Of a DNA stretch of 22,732 nucleotides, positions 14,008-21,744 are shown piece by piece (position 1 is the first letter of the stretch; every line of letters begins with the position of its first letter). The notes beneath the pieces are model-generated. The model saw nothing but the letters and a program-made list of their open reading frames with translations, was not told where the DNA came from and ran no database searches. Source of the stretch: a virus; IMG/VR virus record IMGVR_UViG_3300025137_007654, positions 1 through 22,732 of that record; one strand, 5' to 3'. A program made the position numbers and the translations under genes.

Positions 14008-15228
14008 CTAATTCCACTTATTAAGATACTTTCTTTCAGTACTACCGAAAGGCGTATTGAGAGCTTCAAGATGACAGCCTATATTTTCTTCAACCTCAAG
14101 AATTCTATCTTCACCTATTTTTCTAAGTTTAGATATATTTTGTGTATATTTATTTTTCTTTCTCAATGTACGCTCAATTTTATCTTCTAACTCCCTTATA
14201 CTACTGAAACGCAAACTTTCAGGTGCAGTACTGTAAGTTTCAATATCTTGACATAAGCAAGGTATACCTAGAATACATGACTCTATAAATTTAATATCAG
14301 ATTTTGACTTATTAAAGTCGTTAGGTAACAAAGGAGCTATCATCATTTGTGCATCTAAATTAGCAATAAAAAATGGATAGTTGAGTAGATTTTGCCAAGG
14401 GTAAAATTCTATTTTTTTGCTTTGTACTAAGTCAGTAAGTTGTGGTGGAAAAGCGCCAACAAAGACCCACTGATATTTATTAACAGTTTTACGTATAAAG
14501 TCTCTCACCTTATACATATCATCTACTCCATTGGTCTTATTGTCCACATCATAATGTGCTCCTGAACCAGTATATAAAATTCGAGGCTTTTTCTTATTAT
14601 ACTCATACGCCCTTTCAATTTTTCGCTGATTAAAAGCATGACCCATCCAAAAGTTTGGAACAAAGTTTGGTATAGTGGTAATATTCTTTTGACCTGTTTT
14701 CTCTATGTATAATTTTTTCATAAAGTCACATGTAACAGTAACTTCATCTACCATGTTAATTATATCAATACAGTTTTGACGTACTTCATTATTATCAAAA
14801 GCAAACTTAAACTTATTATAATCAGGTATACATTCGCTAAATACAACATCATCAACTTCATATATTATTTTAAAGTCATACTGCTTTTGAACTTCTTTCA
14901 AAAATTTAATAAATTCTTTTTGAGCGTTTGAAGCTTGTCTTTGTACTTTTACAGCTTTAACATTTTGATACCATGTAGGCGTCGTAACCATAGCAGTAGT
15001 AGATTGTGACATACCATCACCACGGGCATTAATAATAGCTTCTGGCCATAAAATTCTCCAATGCCCGCATCCTGAATAATCAGCTAAATAATTTACATAG
15101 CGAGGTAATGTAGCTTCTCTTGGTTGTAATTTTTCTTCTTCCTTCTTGTTTAAAGGGTTACTTGTTTGATGATTTACAGCAAATGGTGATGCTATAGGAG
15201 AAGCAAAAGGAGATGGTCCTGAGATCAT
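14008..15228 (-). CDS. GT-B-like glycosyltransferase (family 4-like)
   Basis: 406 residues. A proline/serine-rich N-terminus (1-40) precedes a two-domain GT-B pattern. The N-domain includes YSGCGHWRILWP (51-62) and IIYEVDDVVF (121-130); the linker is TTIPNFVPNFW (184-194); the C-domain begins RILYTGSGAHYD (216-227), where Gly221-Gly223 would contact the sugar nucleotide, and ends in KSDIKFIESCILGIPCL (309-325), the family-4-like phosphate/ribose-binding segment with E316. The acceptor is unknown. It sits between gp46 and gp43, an operon location that fits DNA or early-function modification more than tail or capsid decoration, although that is inference. Frame intact, with no membrane segment. 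Confidence 0.85.
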   Translation of the reverse strand: MISGPSPFASPIASPFAVNHQTSNPLNKKEEEKLQPREATLPRYVNYLADYSGCGHWRILWPEAIINARGDGMSQSTTAMVTTPTWYQNVKAVKVQRQASNAQKEFIKFLKEVQKQYDFKIIYEVDDVVFSECIPDYNKFKFAFDNNEVRQNCIDIINMVDEVTVTCDFMKKLYIEKTGQKNITTIPNFVPNFWMGHAFNQRKIERAYEYNKKKPRILYTGSGAHYDVDNKTNGVDDMYKVRDFIRKTVNKYQWVFVGAFPPQLTDLVQSKKIEFYPWQNLLNYPFFIANLDAQMMIAPLLPNDFNKSKSDIKFIESCILGIPCLCQDIETYSTAPESLRFSSIRELEDKIERTLRKKNKYTQNISKLRKIGEDRILEVEENIGCHLEALNTPFGSTERKYLNKWN

Positions 15229-15240
15229 AATATATATAGT

Positions 15241-17046
15241 TTAAAGTTCTTTGTAATCTAGTCGCTTAGTAATACCGTTTTCCTTTTCAAGGTATATTAC
15301 ATCACCAGTAACTGCTTTAATAGATTCCTTTCTATGAGATATAACGATTGAGCATTCATCTAATTCTTCTACTCTATCTTGTAATATATGAGTAATCAAT
15401 TCGATACCTTTTTCATCAAAAGATGAATCAAACAACTCATCATATATGGCTATATTATATTGAACACCGCCTTGTAATCTTCTTATATCAGAAAAAGTAA
15501 ACAAACATGCTAAGTCAATAGACTTACGCTCAGCCCCAGAAAAGTTAAAATAAGAACATACTTTATTCTTTTCATTAAGAATTTCTTCTTCGAAATATTC
15601 ATTAAAGATACAAATAGAGTTAGAATCTAATCTTCTAAGATAATGTAATAATTTACTATTAAGCAATTCTAGAAGCTTATTAACAATATACGATTTAACT
15701 CCTTCTTCTGATACTACATACTTTACAATATCTAATTTAGCTAATTCATCTCTGTATTCTTTAACCTTCTTAGCTAATTTATCTACTCGTTTTTTGGTAT
15801 CAATAATTAATGAATCGAAATCTGTATCAGTAGATTCAATAGCTTCAAGATCACCTTCAAGTTCGACTTGCCACTTATCTAATTGACTTATTCTAAGCTC
15901 TATATTAACTTTATTTTGCTGTTGAAGCTTAGCATCAGATACCTTATTATGGCATTCATTTATAGCTTTGAGAAATCTATTCTTTCTTACTCTCAATTCT
16001 TTAAGTCCATCAGAGTAATATTTAATATCATCTATTGCTTCATGAATTGCAGTTTTAAGGTTTTCTTTTTCTTTAGCTATTAATTCTGCATCATGCTCTT
16101 CCATAGGTCGAAGACATACTGGGCATTTTTCTTCTTCAGTACCCATTTTCTTATATCTCTCTTTCCTTTCAGCAGCTAGAGCTTTATTACGAGCAACTGC
16201 TTCCAGATTACTTTCAATCCTTAAATCTTGATCTAAAACAGCTTCCTCTAATGCAGATATCTGACTTTCGACTTTAGAACTATTTGTTTCTTCAACTTTT
16301 TCTAGTTCTTCTTTAAGTTTTTCCGTTTCATGTATATTATCTTTTTGACGGCCTAGATATTTTTCCTTCTTTTCTTTTCTAGTTTGAAGTATCTTTTGCT
16401 TTTGATCTTCGTAATTTTTATAAGACTTTTCTATCTCTTCTAATTTAGTTAATCTCGTATCATGTTCACGAGATATCTCATTATAGTCTTGTCTTAGAGT
16501 GGCCAACATACTACTGAATACCTCCATACCAAAAATATCTTCGATAAACTTACGTTTTTCAATTTTATTTTTAGCCATAAACGGCACAGCATTATTAACA
16601 GTCATAATAACACAGTTTTGAAATATAGAAGGTGATGCACTTAACACATTATTAATATATGTAGTAGTATTTTTTATACTATCACGGGTCTTATCAACTC
16701 CATCCTTAAAAATAAGTACCTTAGAAGGAGAAAGAGTACGAATAATCTTAAAATTATTTTTACCTTTAGGTGAATCTACTTCAAAATCTAATTCAATATG
16801 AGTCTTACCATTAGTTAAGTTATTAGGTATAAGATCTTTCTTAAGTTCACGTAAAGTTTCACCAAAAATAGCAAAATATAGCGCATCAGCTATAGTACTT
16901 TTACCAATAGCATTTCTTCTATCAGGTTTATCTTTATTCTTACCAGTAATGACATGAAGACCCTTACCAAATTCAATAGATACAGGTTCCTCACCTACAG
17001 ATAGAAAATTTACTATACTGAGCTTTTTAAAGTTTACTCTTTTCAT
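15241..17046 (-). CDS. 46: Recombination endonuclease subunit, T4 gp46-like (Rad50/SbcC family)
   Basis: 601 residues (T4 gp46 has 560). With gp47 it resects DNA ends to feed UvsX. ATPase head: N-terminal Walker A, extended to GKNKDKPDRRNAIGKS (35-50) where most relatives have GxNGxGKS; C-terminal signature NFSGAERKS (501-509), Walker B AIYDELFD (533-540; D536, E537) and switch His in VISHRKE (H571). Two coiled-coil arms (about 190-300 and 315-440) flank a zinc hook CPVC (C308, C311). The coils are shorter than in cellular Rad50, usual for phage. The start overlaps the gp47 end by 20 bases, so they are translationally linked. Confidence 0.96.
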   Translation of the reverse strand: MKRVNFKKLSIVNFLSVGEEPVSIEFGKGLHVITGKNKDKPDRRNAIGKSTIADALYFAIFGETLRELKKDLIPNNLTNGKTHIELDFEVDSPKGKNNFKIIRTLSPSKVLIFKDGVDKTRDSIKNTTTYINNVLSASPSIFQNCVIMTVNNAVPFMAKNKIEKRKFIEDIFGMEVFSSMLATLRQDYNEISREHDTRLTKLEEIEKSYKNYEDQKQKILQTRKEKKEKYLGRQKDNIHETEKLKEELEKVEETNSSKVESQISALEEAVLDQDLRIESNLEAVARNKALAAERKERYKKMGTEEEKCPVCLRPMEEHDAELIAKEKENLKTAIHEAIDDIKYYSDGLKELRVRKNRFLKAINECHNKVSDAKLQQQNKVNIELRISQLDKWQVELEGDLEAIESTDTDFDSLIIDTKKRVDKLAKKVKEYRDELAKLDIVKYVVSEEGVKSYIVNKLLELLNSKLLHYLRRLDSNSICIFNEYFEEEILNEKNKVCSYFNFSGAERKSIDLACLFTFSDIRRLQGGVQYNIAIYDELFDSSFDEKGIELITHILQDRVEELDECSIVISHRKESIKAVTGDVIYLEKENGITKRLDYKEL

Positions 17047-18076
17047 ACAATCCTAGAGTGTATCCTATTATCTCTTTTTTATTCTTGATATCAAGTAAAT
17101 TCACAAACTCTTCAATAGCTTGAGGTATATCAATACCTGATAGATCTTCCTTATCAGCACCATCATCCATTAATCTATTGAAATTTATATCATAATCTAC
17201 TGTTAACACTTCAGGTTTAAGTAGAGTCAGCTTCTTAATAAGAATATCCATATCAGCTTGTGATATATTCATATCAACCTTTAATTTAATAATATTACCA
17301 GCAAAATCATCTATTACTTTCTTAGTAATAGTCTCTTCTTTTACTAATTCGCTTAATGATACCTTTTTATATGTAGGAGATATGTTATTATATGTAAAAT
17401 CATACTCTAGAGTATCTAAATCTAGAATATAATACCCCTTTCTATTACCGGCATCACCGAAATCCATTTGAAAAGGGTTACCTACATATAAGATAGTACC
17501 TTTACCGTACTTCTTTTCATGTCTAGTATGGAAATGACCGGATATGATCAATGGACTCTTTTTAAGTAGTTCTTTAACCTTAATACCTTCCTCACATACC
17601 TTGTAGGTATTCATCTTGAAAGTTTCTATCTCAAAATGACCAAAAATAACATCACTTTCAGGAATATCTTTTACTTTAGTATTCCAAGGGCAGAAGGTAA
17701 TAGTACGATCAAACGCTTCTATAGTATCATGCCTATCTAAAATCGTTACATTCTTACGTTTCTTAAAGATAGACAAAGAATTAACATCGGTACGATGCTT
17801 ATAATATATATCATGGTTACCAGTTATCGCGATAATATTAAAATCACATAATATATCTAATATATCTGCAGATACTTGCAGCGTATTAACTGATATTTCA
17901 CTTCTATTATGGTGCCAATCACCACAAAAGATTATATCCTTGATATTTTTCCGTTTACACTCTTCTTTAAACCAGTGAGCCCATTCGATAGCATAATTAT
18001 GCCAATCAGAACTGTTTGTATGAACACCTAGATGAAGATCTGAAAAAATAGCAACTCTTGGTTTACTAACTTTCAA
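17027..18076 (-). CDS. 47: Recombination nuclease, T4 gp47-like (Mre11/SbcD family)
   Basis: 349 residues, close to T4 gp47 (339). It is the metal-dependent nuclease partner of gp46. Phosphoesterase motifs in order: FSDLHLG (D13, H15), FCGDWHHN (D53, H55), ITGNHD (N87, H88), FGHFE (H147) and ISGHFHTRH (H181, H183); all metal ligands are present. The C-terminal part (about 240-349) would bind the gp46 coils. The start appears to be TTG at 18076, since no upstream or nearby ATG keeps the motif region; it overlaps the gp55 end by 11 bases. The rare start codon may lower its translation relative to gp46. Confidence 0.95.
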   Translation of the reverse strand: MKVSKPRVAIFSDLHLGVHTNSSDWHNYAIEWAHWFKEECKRKNIKDIIFCGDWHHNRSEISVNTLQVSADILDILCDFNIIAITGNHDIYYKHRTDVNSLSIFKKRKNVTILDRHDTIEAFDRTITFCPWNTKVKDIPESDVIFGHFEIETFKMNTYKVCEEGIKVKELLKKSPLIISGHFHTRHEKKYGKGTILYVGNPFQMDFGDAGNRKGYYILDLDTLEYDFTYNNISPTYKKVSLSELVKEETITKKVIDDFAGNIIKLKVDMNISQADMDILIKKLTLLKPEVLTVDYDINFNRLMDDGADKEDLSGIDIPQAIEEFVNLLDIKNKKEIIGYTLGLYEKSKL

Positions 18077-18503
18077 AGGTATTCTCTTCGTCTATTGGTT
18101 TAACGTATACATGCCCATGGGTATTGGTCGGATCAGACATATAATCCTCGTAAACTCTCTCTTTATACTTAGTAACTGCTTCATGATGCTTTTTTTCTTT
18201 CTTAATTCTATTAATAAAAGCGTGGTATGCTATAGTAGTAAAATATGAAAAGGGATTAGTAGCCTTGTCAAAATTAAACTTCTTATATTTTAAAGCTGAA
18301 TACATTTTAATTAATGCATCTCCTATCATATCATCTTTATATGTATAATTGATAAAAGAGGCATTATAACTTAGACCATAAGCAATCTTTTTAATGTTTT
18401 CAGCCAGATCATCTGTTAAAATATCGGTATCGTAGTACTTACGTAACGAATCTTTAAAGATTTTCGGCTCTATATAATATGGTTTTTTCTCTTTCGCGGC
18501 CAT
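18066..18503 (-). CDS. 55: Late sigma factor, T4 gp55-like
   Basis: 145 residues (T4 gp55 has 185). gp55 directs host RNA polymerase to TATAAATA late promoters. The core match to T4 gp55 is clear: DDMIGDALIKMYSALKYKKF (57-76), NFDKATNPFSYFTTIAYHAF (77-96) and INRIKKEKK (97-105), the region-2-like part that contacts polymerase and melts DNA. The N-terminus is short. The T4 C-terminal clamp-binding motif SLDFLYE has no clear counterpart; the protein ends PIDEENTFES. It fits the late boxes seen on the plus strand. Own promoter with a 14-bp palindrome. Overlaps gp47 by 11 bases. Confidence 0.9.
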   Translation of the reverse strand: MAAKEKKPYYIEPKIFKDSLRKYYDTDILTDDLAENIKKIAYGLSYNASFINYTYKDDMIGDALIKMYSALKYKKFNFDKATNPFSYFTTIAYHAFINRIKKEKKHHEAVTKYKERVYEDYMSDPTNTHGHVYVKPIDEENTFES

Positions 18504-18508
18504 TATAT

Positions 18509-18522
18509 TACATTATAATGTA
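18509..18522 (-). promoter_or_regulatory. 14-bp palindrome over the gp55 -10 region
   Basis: TACATTATAATGTA is a perfect 14-bp palindrome in the 25-base gap between uvsW and gp55. It overlaps the -10 box and start region of the gp55 promoter. It could be a repressor or activator site, or just a symmetric -10 box; the same core ATTATAAT occurs in the gp43 palindrome. Confidence 0.4.
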
Positions 18523-18539
18523 TGTTTACTATTTTTCAA
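18512..18539 (-). promoter_or_regulatory. Predicted early/middle promoter of gp55
   Basis: TTGAAA (18539-18534), 16 bases, TATAAT (18517-18512), then 8 bases to the ATG at 18503. The -35 box covers the last codons of uvsW. The boxes match consensus at five and six of six positions. Confidence 0.6.
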
Positions 18540-19962
18540 GAATAATACTTTGGGTATACTTGATCTTTTCTTTTTCGTATATATCTTTTCTCTTTTCACT
18601 ATGACGTAGTCCATATCTTAACTTATCACATATATCGAATATTATTAACTTGTTCTTACTAGCATGCTTACGTAAACCACGGCCAACTGACTGAACAGTT
18701 CGAATAAACGACTTTCCTCCAGCAGCAAATATAATATTATGTAAGTTCTTTATATTAACCCCTGTAGAGAAGATAGAACTCATAGCTATACATATAACAT
18801 TATTATCTTTCTCCATTATTTTTTTAATTTTATCACGTTCTTCTACTTCTACCTCACCTCTGATAAAATAAACCTGCTTTTCTTTACTATTTTTTAAATA
18901 TTCTTGTAATTCTAACCCATGTTTAATGTGATTTACTAAAACTAACGTGTTATTATCTAATTTCCTACATAATTTTGATAAAAAAGTATTTCTAAACGGG
19001 CTTTCATATATAAAATCTAATTCTTCTCTGTATTTATCGTCAGAAAGGTAACGTGGAGGTACTTTATACGCTAAGTTTAACACCTTTACATTAACATTAG
19101 CCAAATAATCCTCTAATCTTAACTCATAACTTGTTTTTTCATATATAACTGGTCCTAGTTTACCTATAATTGACCACTTATCTAAGTTGTTTTCTGGTAA
19201 AGTACCAGTGAATCCATACTTATTATGTGTTTTGATCTTAGATACTATCTTACTAACCTTGTTTGTTGCTTTTATCTTATGACATTCATCAACTATTAGT
19301 AGATCTATATACTTTAACCAATCATTATTGTCAAATTGACTCTGTATAATACCTATATTACATATAATAACATTAGAAGTTAGATCTGGTTTGTTTTTTC
19401 CCGTCCATTTAGTCATTTTAAATGTAGTACCTACATCATTAAACTCTTCATACGTTTGTGATACTAATCCTAAGTCGGGTACTAATACCATACACTTGAA
19501 AGTATCTTTATCTGGACAATTTTGAAAGTAATTTTCAATAAGTGCAGCAGTAGTTAATGTCTTACCAGCTCCTGTACCTAATACACAAGTACCTCTACCT
19601 ATTTTTAAGGCTTTCTTAATTACTTCTTCTTGGTATTCTCTTAACTCTAATGTAAATTTCTTATAAAGTTCTATATCCCTACCTACATCTAATACTTTTT
19701 GTAGTTTATCAGTAATGTTAACATCAACTTTTATTTGTTCTTTAATAAGATACTGTCTTATATCCCAATATAACCCTAATTCACAAGCTCCTGTACCAGT
19801 TATAGCGTATTTTCTACGAGCTGCAAACCTACCTCTATATCTAGCAAATCTCGCACCATCGTTTTCAACACTAAAATGCTCTCTTATCTTATCAAACAGA
19901 GAACTATCCTCTGTTTTTATTAACAGCTTTCTATTGCTTGTATTATAATCAAAAGTTAACAT
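18529..19962 (-). CDS. uvsW: UvsW helicase (SF2 RNA-DNA/recombination helicase)
   Basis: 477 residues (T4 UvsW has 502 to 503). In T4 it unwinds R-loops and branched DNA and switches replication from origins to recombination. An N-terminal domain (1-100) precedes the motor: LREYQ (107-111), Walker A GTGAGKT (129-135), DECH box VDECHKI (224-230), motif III TGT (252-254) and motif VI QSVGRGLRKH (424-433). Frame and motifs are intact. The ATG overlaps the uvsY stop by one base (TAATG), and the two genes are also neighbours in T4. Confidence 0.96.
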   Translation of the reverse strand: MLTFDYNTSNRKLLIKTEDSSLFDKIREHFSVENDGARFARYRGRFAARRKYAITGTGACELGLYWDIRQYLIKEQIKVDVNITDKLQKVLDVGRDIELYKKFTLELREYQEEVIKKALKIGRGTCVLGTGAGKTLTTAALIENYFQNCPDKDTFKCMVLVPDLGLVSQTYEEFNDVGTTFKMTKWTGKNKPDLTSNVIICNIGIIQSQFDNNDWLKYIDLLIVDECHKIKATNKVSKIVSKIKTHNKYGFTGTLPENNLDKWSIIGKLGPVIYEKTSYELRLEDYLANVNVKVLNLAYKVPPRYLSDDKYREELDFIYESPFRNTFLSKLCRKLDNNTLVLVNHIKHGLELQEYLKNSKEKQVYFIRGEVEVEERDKIKKIMEKDNNVICIAMSSIFSTGVNIKNLHNIIFAAGGKSFIRTVQSVGRGLRKHASKNKLIIFDICDKLRYGLRHSEKRKDIYEKEKIKYTQSIILEK

Positions 19963-20357
19963 TAGAGCTGCTCCATTTTATTGATATCAATAATATTTTT
20001 AATCTCCCAATGCATTTGACCCATAATCTTCTCCACTTTTTCTAAGTATTCGATAATAGAATCTTGTTCAGATATAGAATCATTAAGCCTACTAACTGAA
20101 TCATGTCTTTCTGCAGCAGATTCTGCAGCTGATTGACTAATCTTTACTGGTGAATCAATAATAACCTTTTTAACCAATTCTTTTTTAAGTTGTTTTTTGT
20201 TTCTAATAAAAGAGTTACGATTAATCTTTGCATCCATTAAACGGGCAACCCAGAAATGCTTCTTAGCTGGTAATCTCATTTGAGATTCTTTAATATTGAA
20301 ATCATCTAAATATAAATCTTTAGTAATTTCTTCAATATACTTCTTTAGCAATTCCAT
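19962..20357 (-). CDS. uvsY: UvsY-like recombination mediator
   Basis: 131 residues (T4 UvsY has 137). UvsY loads UvsX onto gp32-coated ssDNA. The protein is almost wholly helical: an N-terminal part with the beginning ELLKKYIEEITKDLYLDDFN, a middle basic stretch (NRNSFIRNKKQLKKELVKKV, about 47-66), and two C-terminal helices (LNDSISEQDSIIEYLEKVEK and IMGQMHWEIKNIIDINKM) resembling the oligomerising end of cyanophage UvsY as I recall. Adjacency to uvsW and length support the call; direct identity to T4 is low. A TTGATT/TATAAT promoter ends 6 bases before the ATG and overlaps the late box of the divergent gene. Confidence 0.75.
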   Translation of the reverse strand: MELLKKYIEEITKDLYLDDFNIKESQMRLPAKKHFWVARLMDAKINRNSFIRNKKQLKKELVKKVIIDSPVKISQSAAESAAERHDSVSRLNDSISEQDSIIEYLEKVEKIMGQMHWEIKNIIDINKMEQL

Positions 20358-20363
20358 CTATCT

Positions 20364-20391
20364 ATTATAAATATATATAGAATGGAATCAA
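20364..20391 (-). promoter_or_regulatory. Predicted uvsY promoter, overlapping a divergent late promoter
   Basis: TTGATT (20391-20386), 16 bases, TATAAT (20369-20364), then 6 bases to the uvsY ATG. Its -10 box shares bases with the plus-strand late box at 20366-20373, and its -35 box lies within the coding start of the plus-strand gene. Confidence 0.55.
20366..20373 (+). promoter_or_regulatory. Late-type promoter of the first small basic gene
   Basis: TATAAATA, 8 bases before the ATG at 20382. By T4 geometry the start point would be about 20379, giving a three-base leader. It overlaps the uvsY -10 on the other strand. Confidence 0.6.
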
Positions 20392-20804
20392 TAGGTAAAT
20401 TCGAGAAAATCTTTCATAAGTTACTTGAGAGTAACACTGCAGGTGACGGTGGCTCTTTAGGAGATACAGCGGCTGTGTATGATCCTGCAGCAGGTAGAAT
20501 ATCTTCTAATGATGATGCTTATGCACCGGGAGACGCCAGGAGACCTAAAGTATTAGGTAAGGTAGTATCAAGGGCTGGTACTGTAGGCGGTAAGAAAAAG
20601 AAGAAAAAGAAAGAAGTTGATGGTCTAGATGGTTTATATTTATCTGGTGAGGATGAAGAGACATTACCTGAAGAGGATGCTGAAAAAAAGAAAGCAGATA
20701 GATGTAAACGTAAAGCTGATTCTGTTTATGGTAAGAAGACTTCTGCATATAAGTCAGGAGCTATAGTAAGATGTCGTAAGGGTAAAATTTGGAAAAAGAA
20801 ATGA
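20382..20804 (+). CDS. Late small basic protein with C-terminal two-cysteine module
   Basis: 140 residues, role unknown. The N-terminal helix (FEKIFHKLLESN, 7-18) contains LLE followed by Ser, similar to a prohead-protease site. A Gly/Asp-rich part holds AYAPGDARRPKVLG, then seven lysines in a row (71-77), an acidic stretch, and a C-terminal module from C108 to C131 (DRCKRKADSVYGKKTSAYKSG and VRCRKGKIW). The module resembles the widely spread viral pattern KCYRKVKSRY...SAYASGAL.KCRK, known to me from phages and giant viruses without assigned function. Two cysteines and basic residues suggest nucleic-acid contact. Stop overlaps the next ATG (ATGA). Confidence 0.85.
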   Translation: MESIGKFEKIFHKLLESNTAGDGGSLGDTAAVYDPAAGRISSNDDAYAPGDARRPKVLGKVVSRAGTVGGKKKKKKKEVDGLDGLYLSGEDEETLPEEDAEKKKADRCKRKADSVYGKKTSAYKSGAIVRCRKGKIWKKK

Positions 20805-21214
20805 CACAAAAAGAATTATTAGAGGCTAGTGACTCACTTAGACAGTGGTTTAAGCGCGGTGGTACCGATCCGAAGACGGGTAAAAAGTTTAAAGGATGGG
20901 TAAATTGTAAGACAGGAGGACCGTGTGGTCGTAAGTCTAAAAAATCTGGTGGTAGTTACCCTGCGTGTAGACCTACTAAAGCGGCATGTAAAAAGATTAA
21001 AGGTAGAATGTATAAAAAGAAAAGTTCAAAGCGTGTTAACTGGAAGAAGAGTGAAAATGCAGAGGATGTGCATAAGCCTGTCAAGCCTGGTATACTTAAA
21101 AATAGATTAGGTAAGCTTTCATGTAGTAAAGTACGTGGAGCTAAAGGCAAGCTTAAAAATAAAGGTACCCATTATGCTAAAGCTTTACAACGTTATTTAA
21201 ATTACCATTGTTAA
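20801..21214 (+). CDS. Late small basic protein with cysteine-rich module
   Basis: 137 residues, very rich in Lys. I chose the ATG at 20801, which overlaps the previous stop by 4 bases and is preceded by GGAAAAAGAA; the TTG 12 bases earlier is less likely. The N-terminal helix TQKELLEASDSLRQWF has LLE followed by Ala. The middle module is KGWVNCKTGGPCGRKSK then SYPACRPTKAAC, with C36, C42, C56 and C63, possibly a zinc-binding ribbon; similar WVxC...PCGR...YPACRP patterns occur in many viral and bacterial proteins of unknown role. A second module at 97-137 (RLGKLSCSKVRGAKG and HYAKALQRYLNYHC) has C108 and a final C137. DNA-binding or internal head protein is inferred. Confidence 0.85.
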   Translation: MTQKELLEASDSLRQWFKRGGTDPKTGKKFKGWVNCKTGGPCGRKSKKSGGSYPACRPTKAACKKIKGRMYKKKSSKRVNWKKSENAEDVHKPVKPGILKNRLGKLSCSKVRGAKGKLKNKGTHYAKALQRYLNYHC

Positions 21215-21215
21215 G

Positions 21216-21223
21216 CATAAATA
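21216..21223 (+). promoter_or_regulatory. Late-type promoter of the third small basic gene
   Basis: CATAAATA, 5 bases before the ATG at 21229. The predicted start point (six bases after the last A) falls exactly on the A of the ATG. This also decides the start of the gene. Confidence 0.55.
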
Positions 21224-21228
21224 CTGTT

Positions 21229-21744
21229 ATGGAATTTGATGATTTAGTTGACGTCTACTTGGAAAAATACGTTAATGAGGGTAAAAAAGGACTTACAGGT
21301 TTAGCTTTACTTGCGCAACAGGAGCGTGGTGAGAAGGTTGGTAGAGATGGTAGAGGTTTAGGTCCTGATTCAAGAGAAAAAGATGATAAGATTCAAGCTG
21401 CTCTAGATAAAGGAGACATTGATGAATCAGATGCTCGTCAAATTAAACGTTATCGTGAAATCCCAGAAGAAGATGCTGAATATAGAGGGCGTAAGGTAAA
21501 GCTTAACAAACCTACGAGAGGTGACGTTAAGAAGTTTAAAGTATACGTTAAGGATCCTAAATCAGGTAATGTTAGGAAAGTAAACTTTGGACATGGAGGT
21601 ACTTCTGCTAAGAGAAGAGGTGAAAAGACTATGAAGATTCGTAAGAGTAATCCAAAAGCTCGTAAATCTTTCAGAGCCAGACATAATTGTGACAATCCTG
21701 GTCCAAAAACAAAAGCTAGGTATTGGTCTTGTAGAAAGTGGTAG
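21229..21744 (+). CDS. Late basic protein with conserved C-terminal FRARHNC...YWSC module
   Basis: 171 residues, role unknown. The ATG at 21229 is preferred over a TTG at 21208 because the late box sits between them. The N-terminus MEFDDLVDVYLEKYVNEG is helical, with candidate cleavage positions LEK and VNE. A charged middle part is followed by VKLNKPTRGDVKKFKVYVKD (90-109) and VRKVNFGHGG, then RKSFRARHNCDNPGPKTKAR and YWSCRKW to the end (C144, C158). I recall this LNKP...KKF.VYVK...KSFRARHNCDNPGPK.KARYWSC pattern from many marine phage proteins, usually annotated as hypothetical. The two Cys with flanking His and basic residues could bind metal or DNA. Confidence 0.9.
   Translation: MEFDDLVDVYLEKYVNEGKKGLTGLALLAQQERGEKVGRDGRGLGPDSREKDDKIQAALDKGDIDESDARQIKRYREIPEEDAEYRGRKVKLNKPTRGDVKKFKVYVKDPKSGNVRKVNFGHGGTSAKRRGEKTMKIRKSNPKARKSFRARHNCDNPGPKTKARYWSCRKW

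Noticed and set aside
14140-14160. AATAAATA-like late box on the minus strand inside the glycosyltransferase gene
   Set aside because: Not near a start codon, and such AT-rich octamers are expected by chance here.
13891-14190. Plus-strand open frame across the gp43 leader
   Set aside because: Opposite gp43 and the glycosyltransferase; no support for expression.
15221-15240. TATATATA stretch as a promoter for the 406-residue glycosyltransferase
   Set aside because: No TTGA box at 16 bases and no late consensus; plain AT repeat between co-directional genes.
20925-21110. Second plus-strand frame inside the cysteine-rich basic gene
   Set aside because: The other frame has conserved Cys modules, an ATGA-coupled start and full length; this one has none of them.
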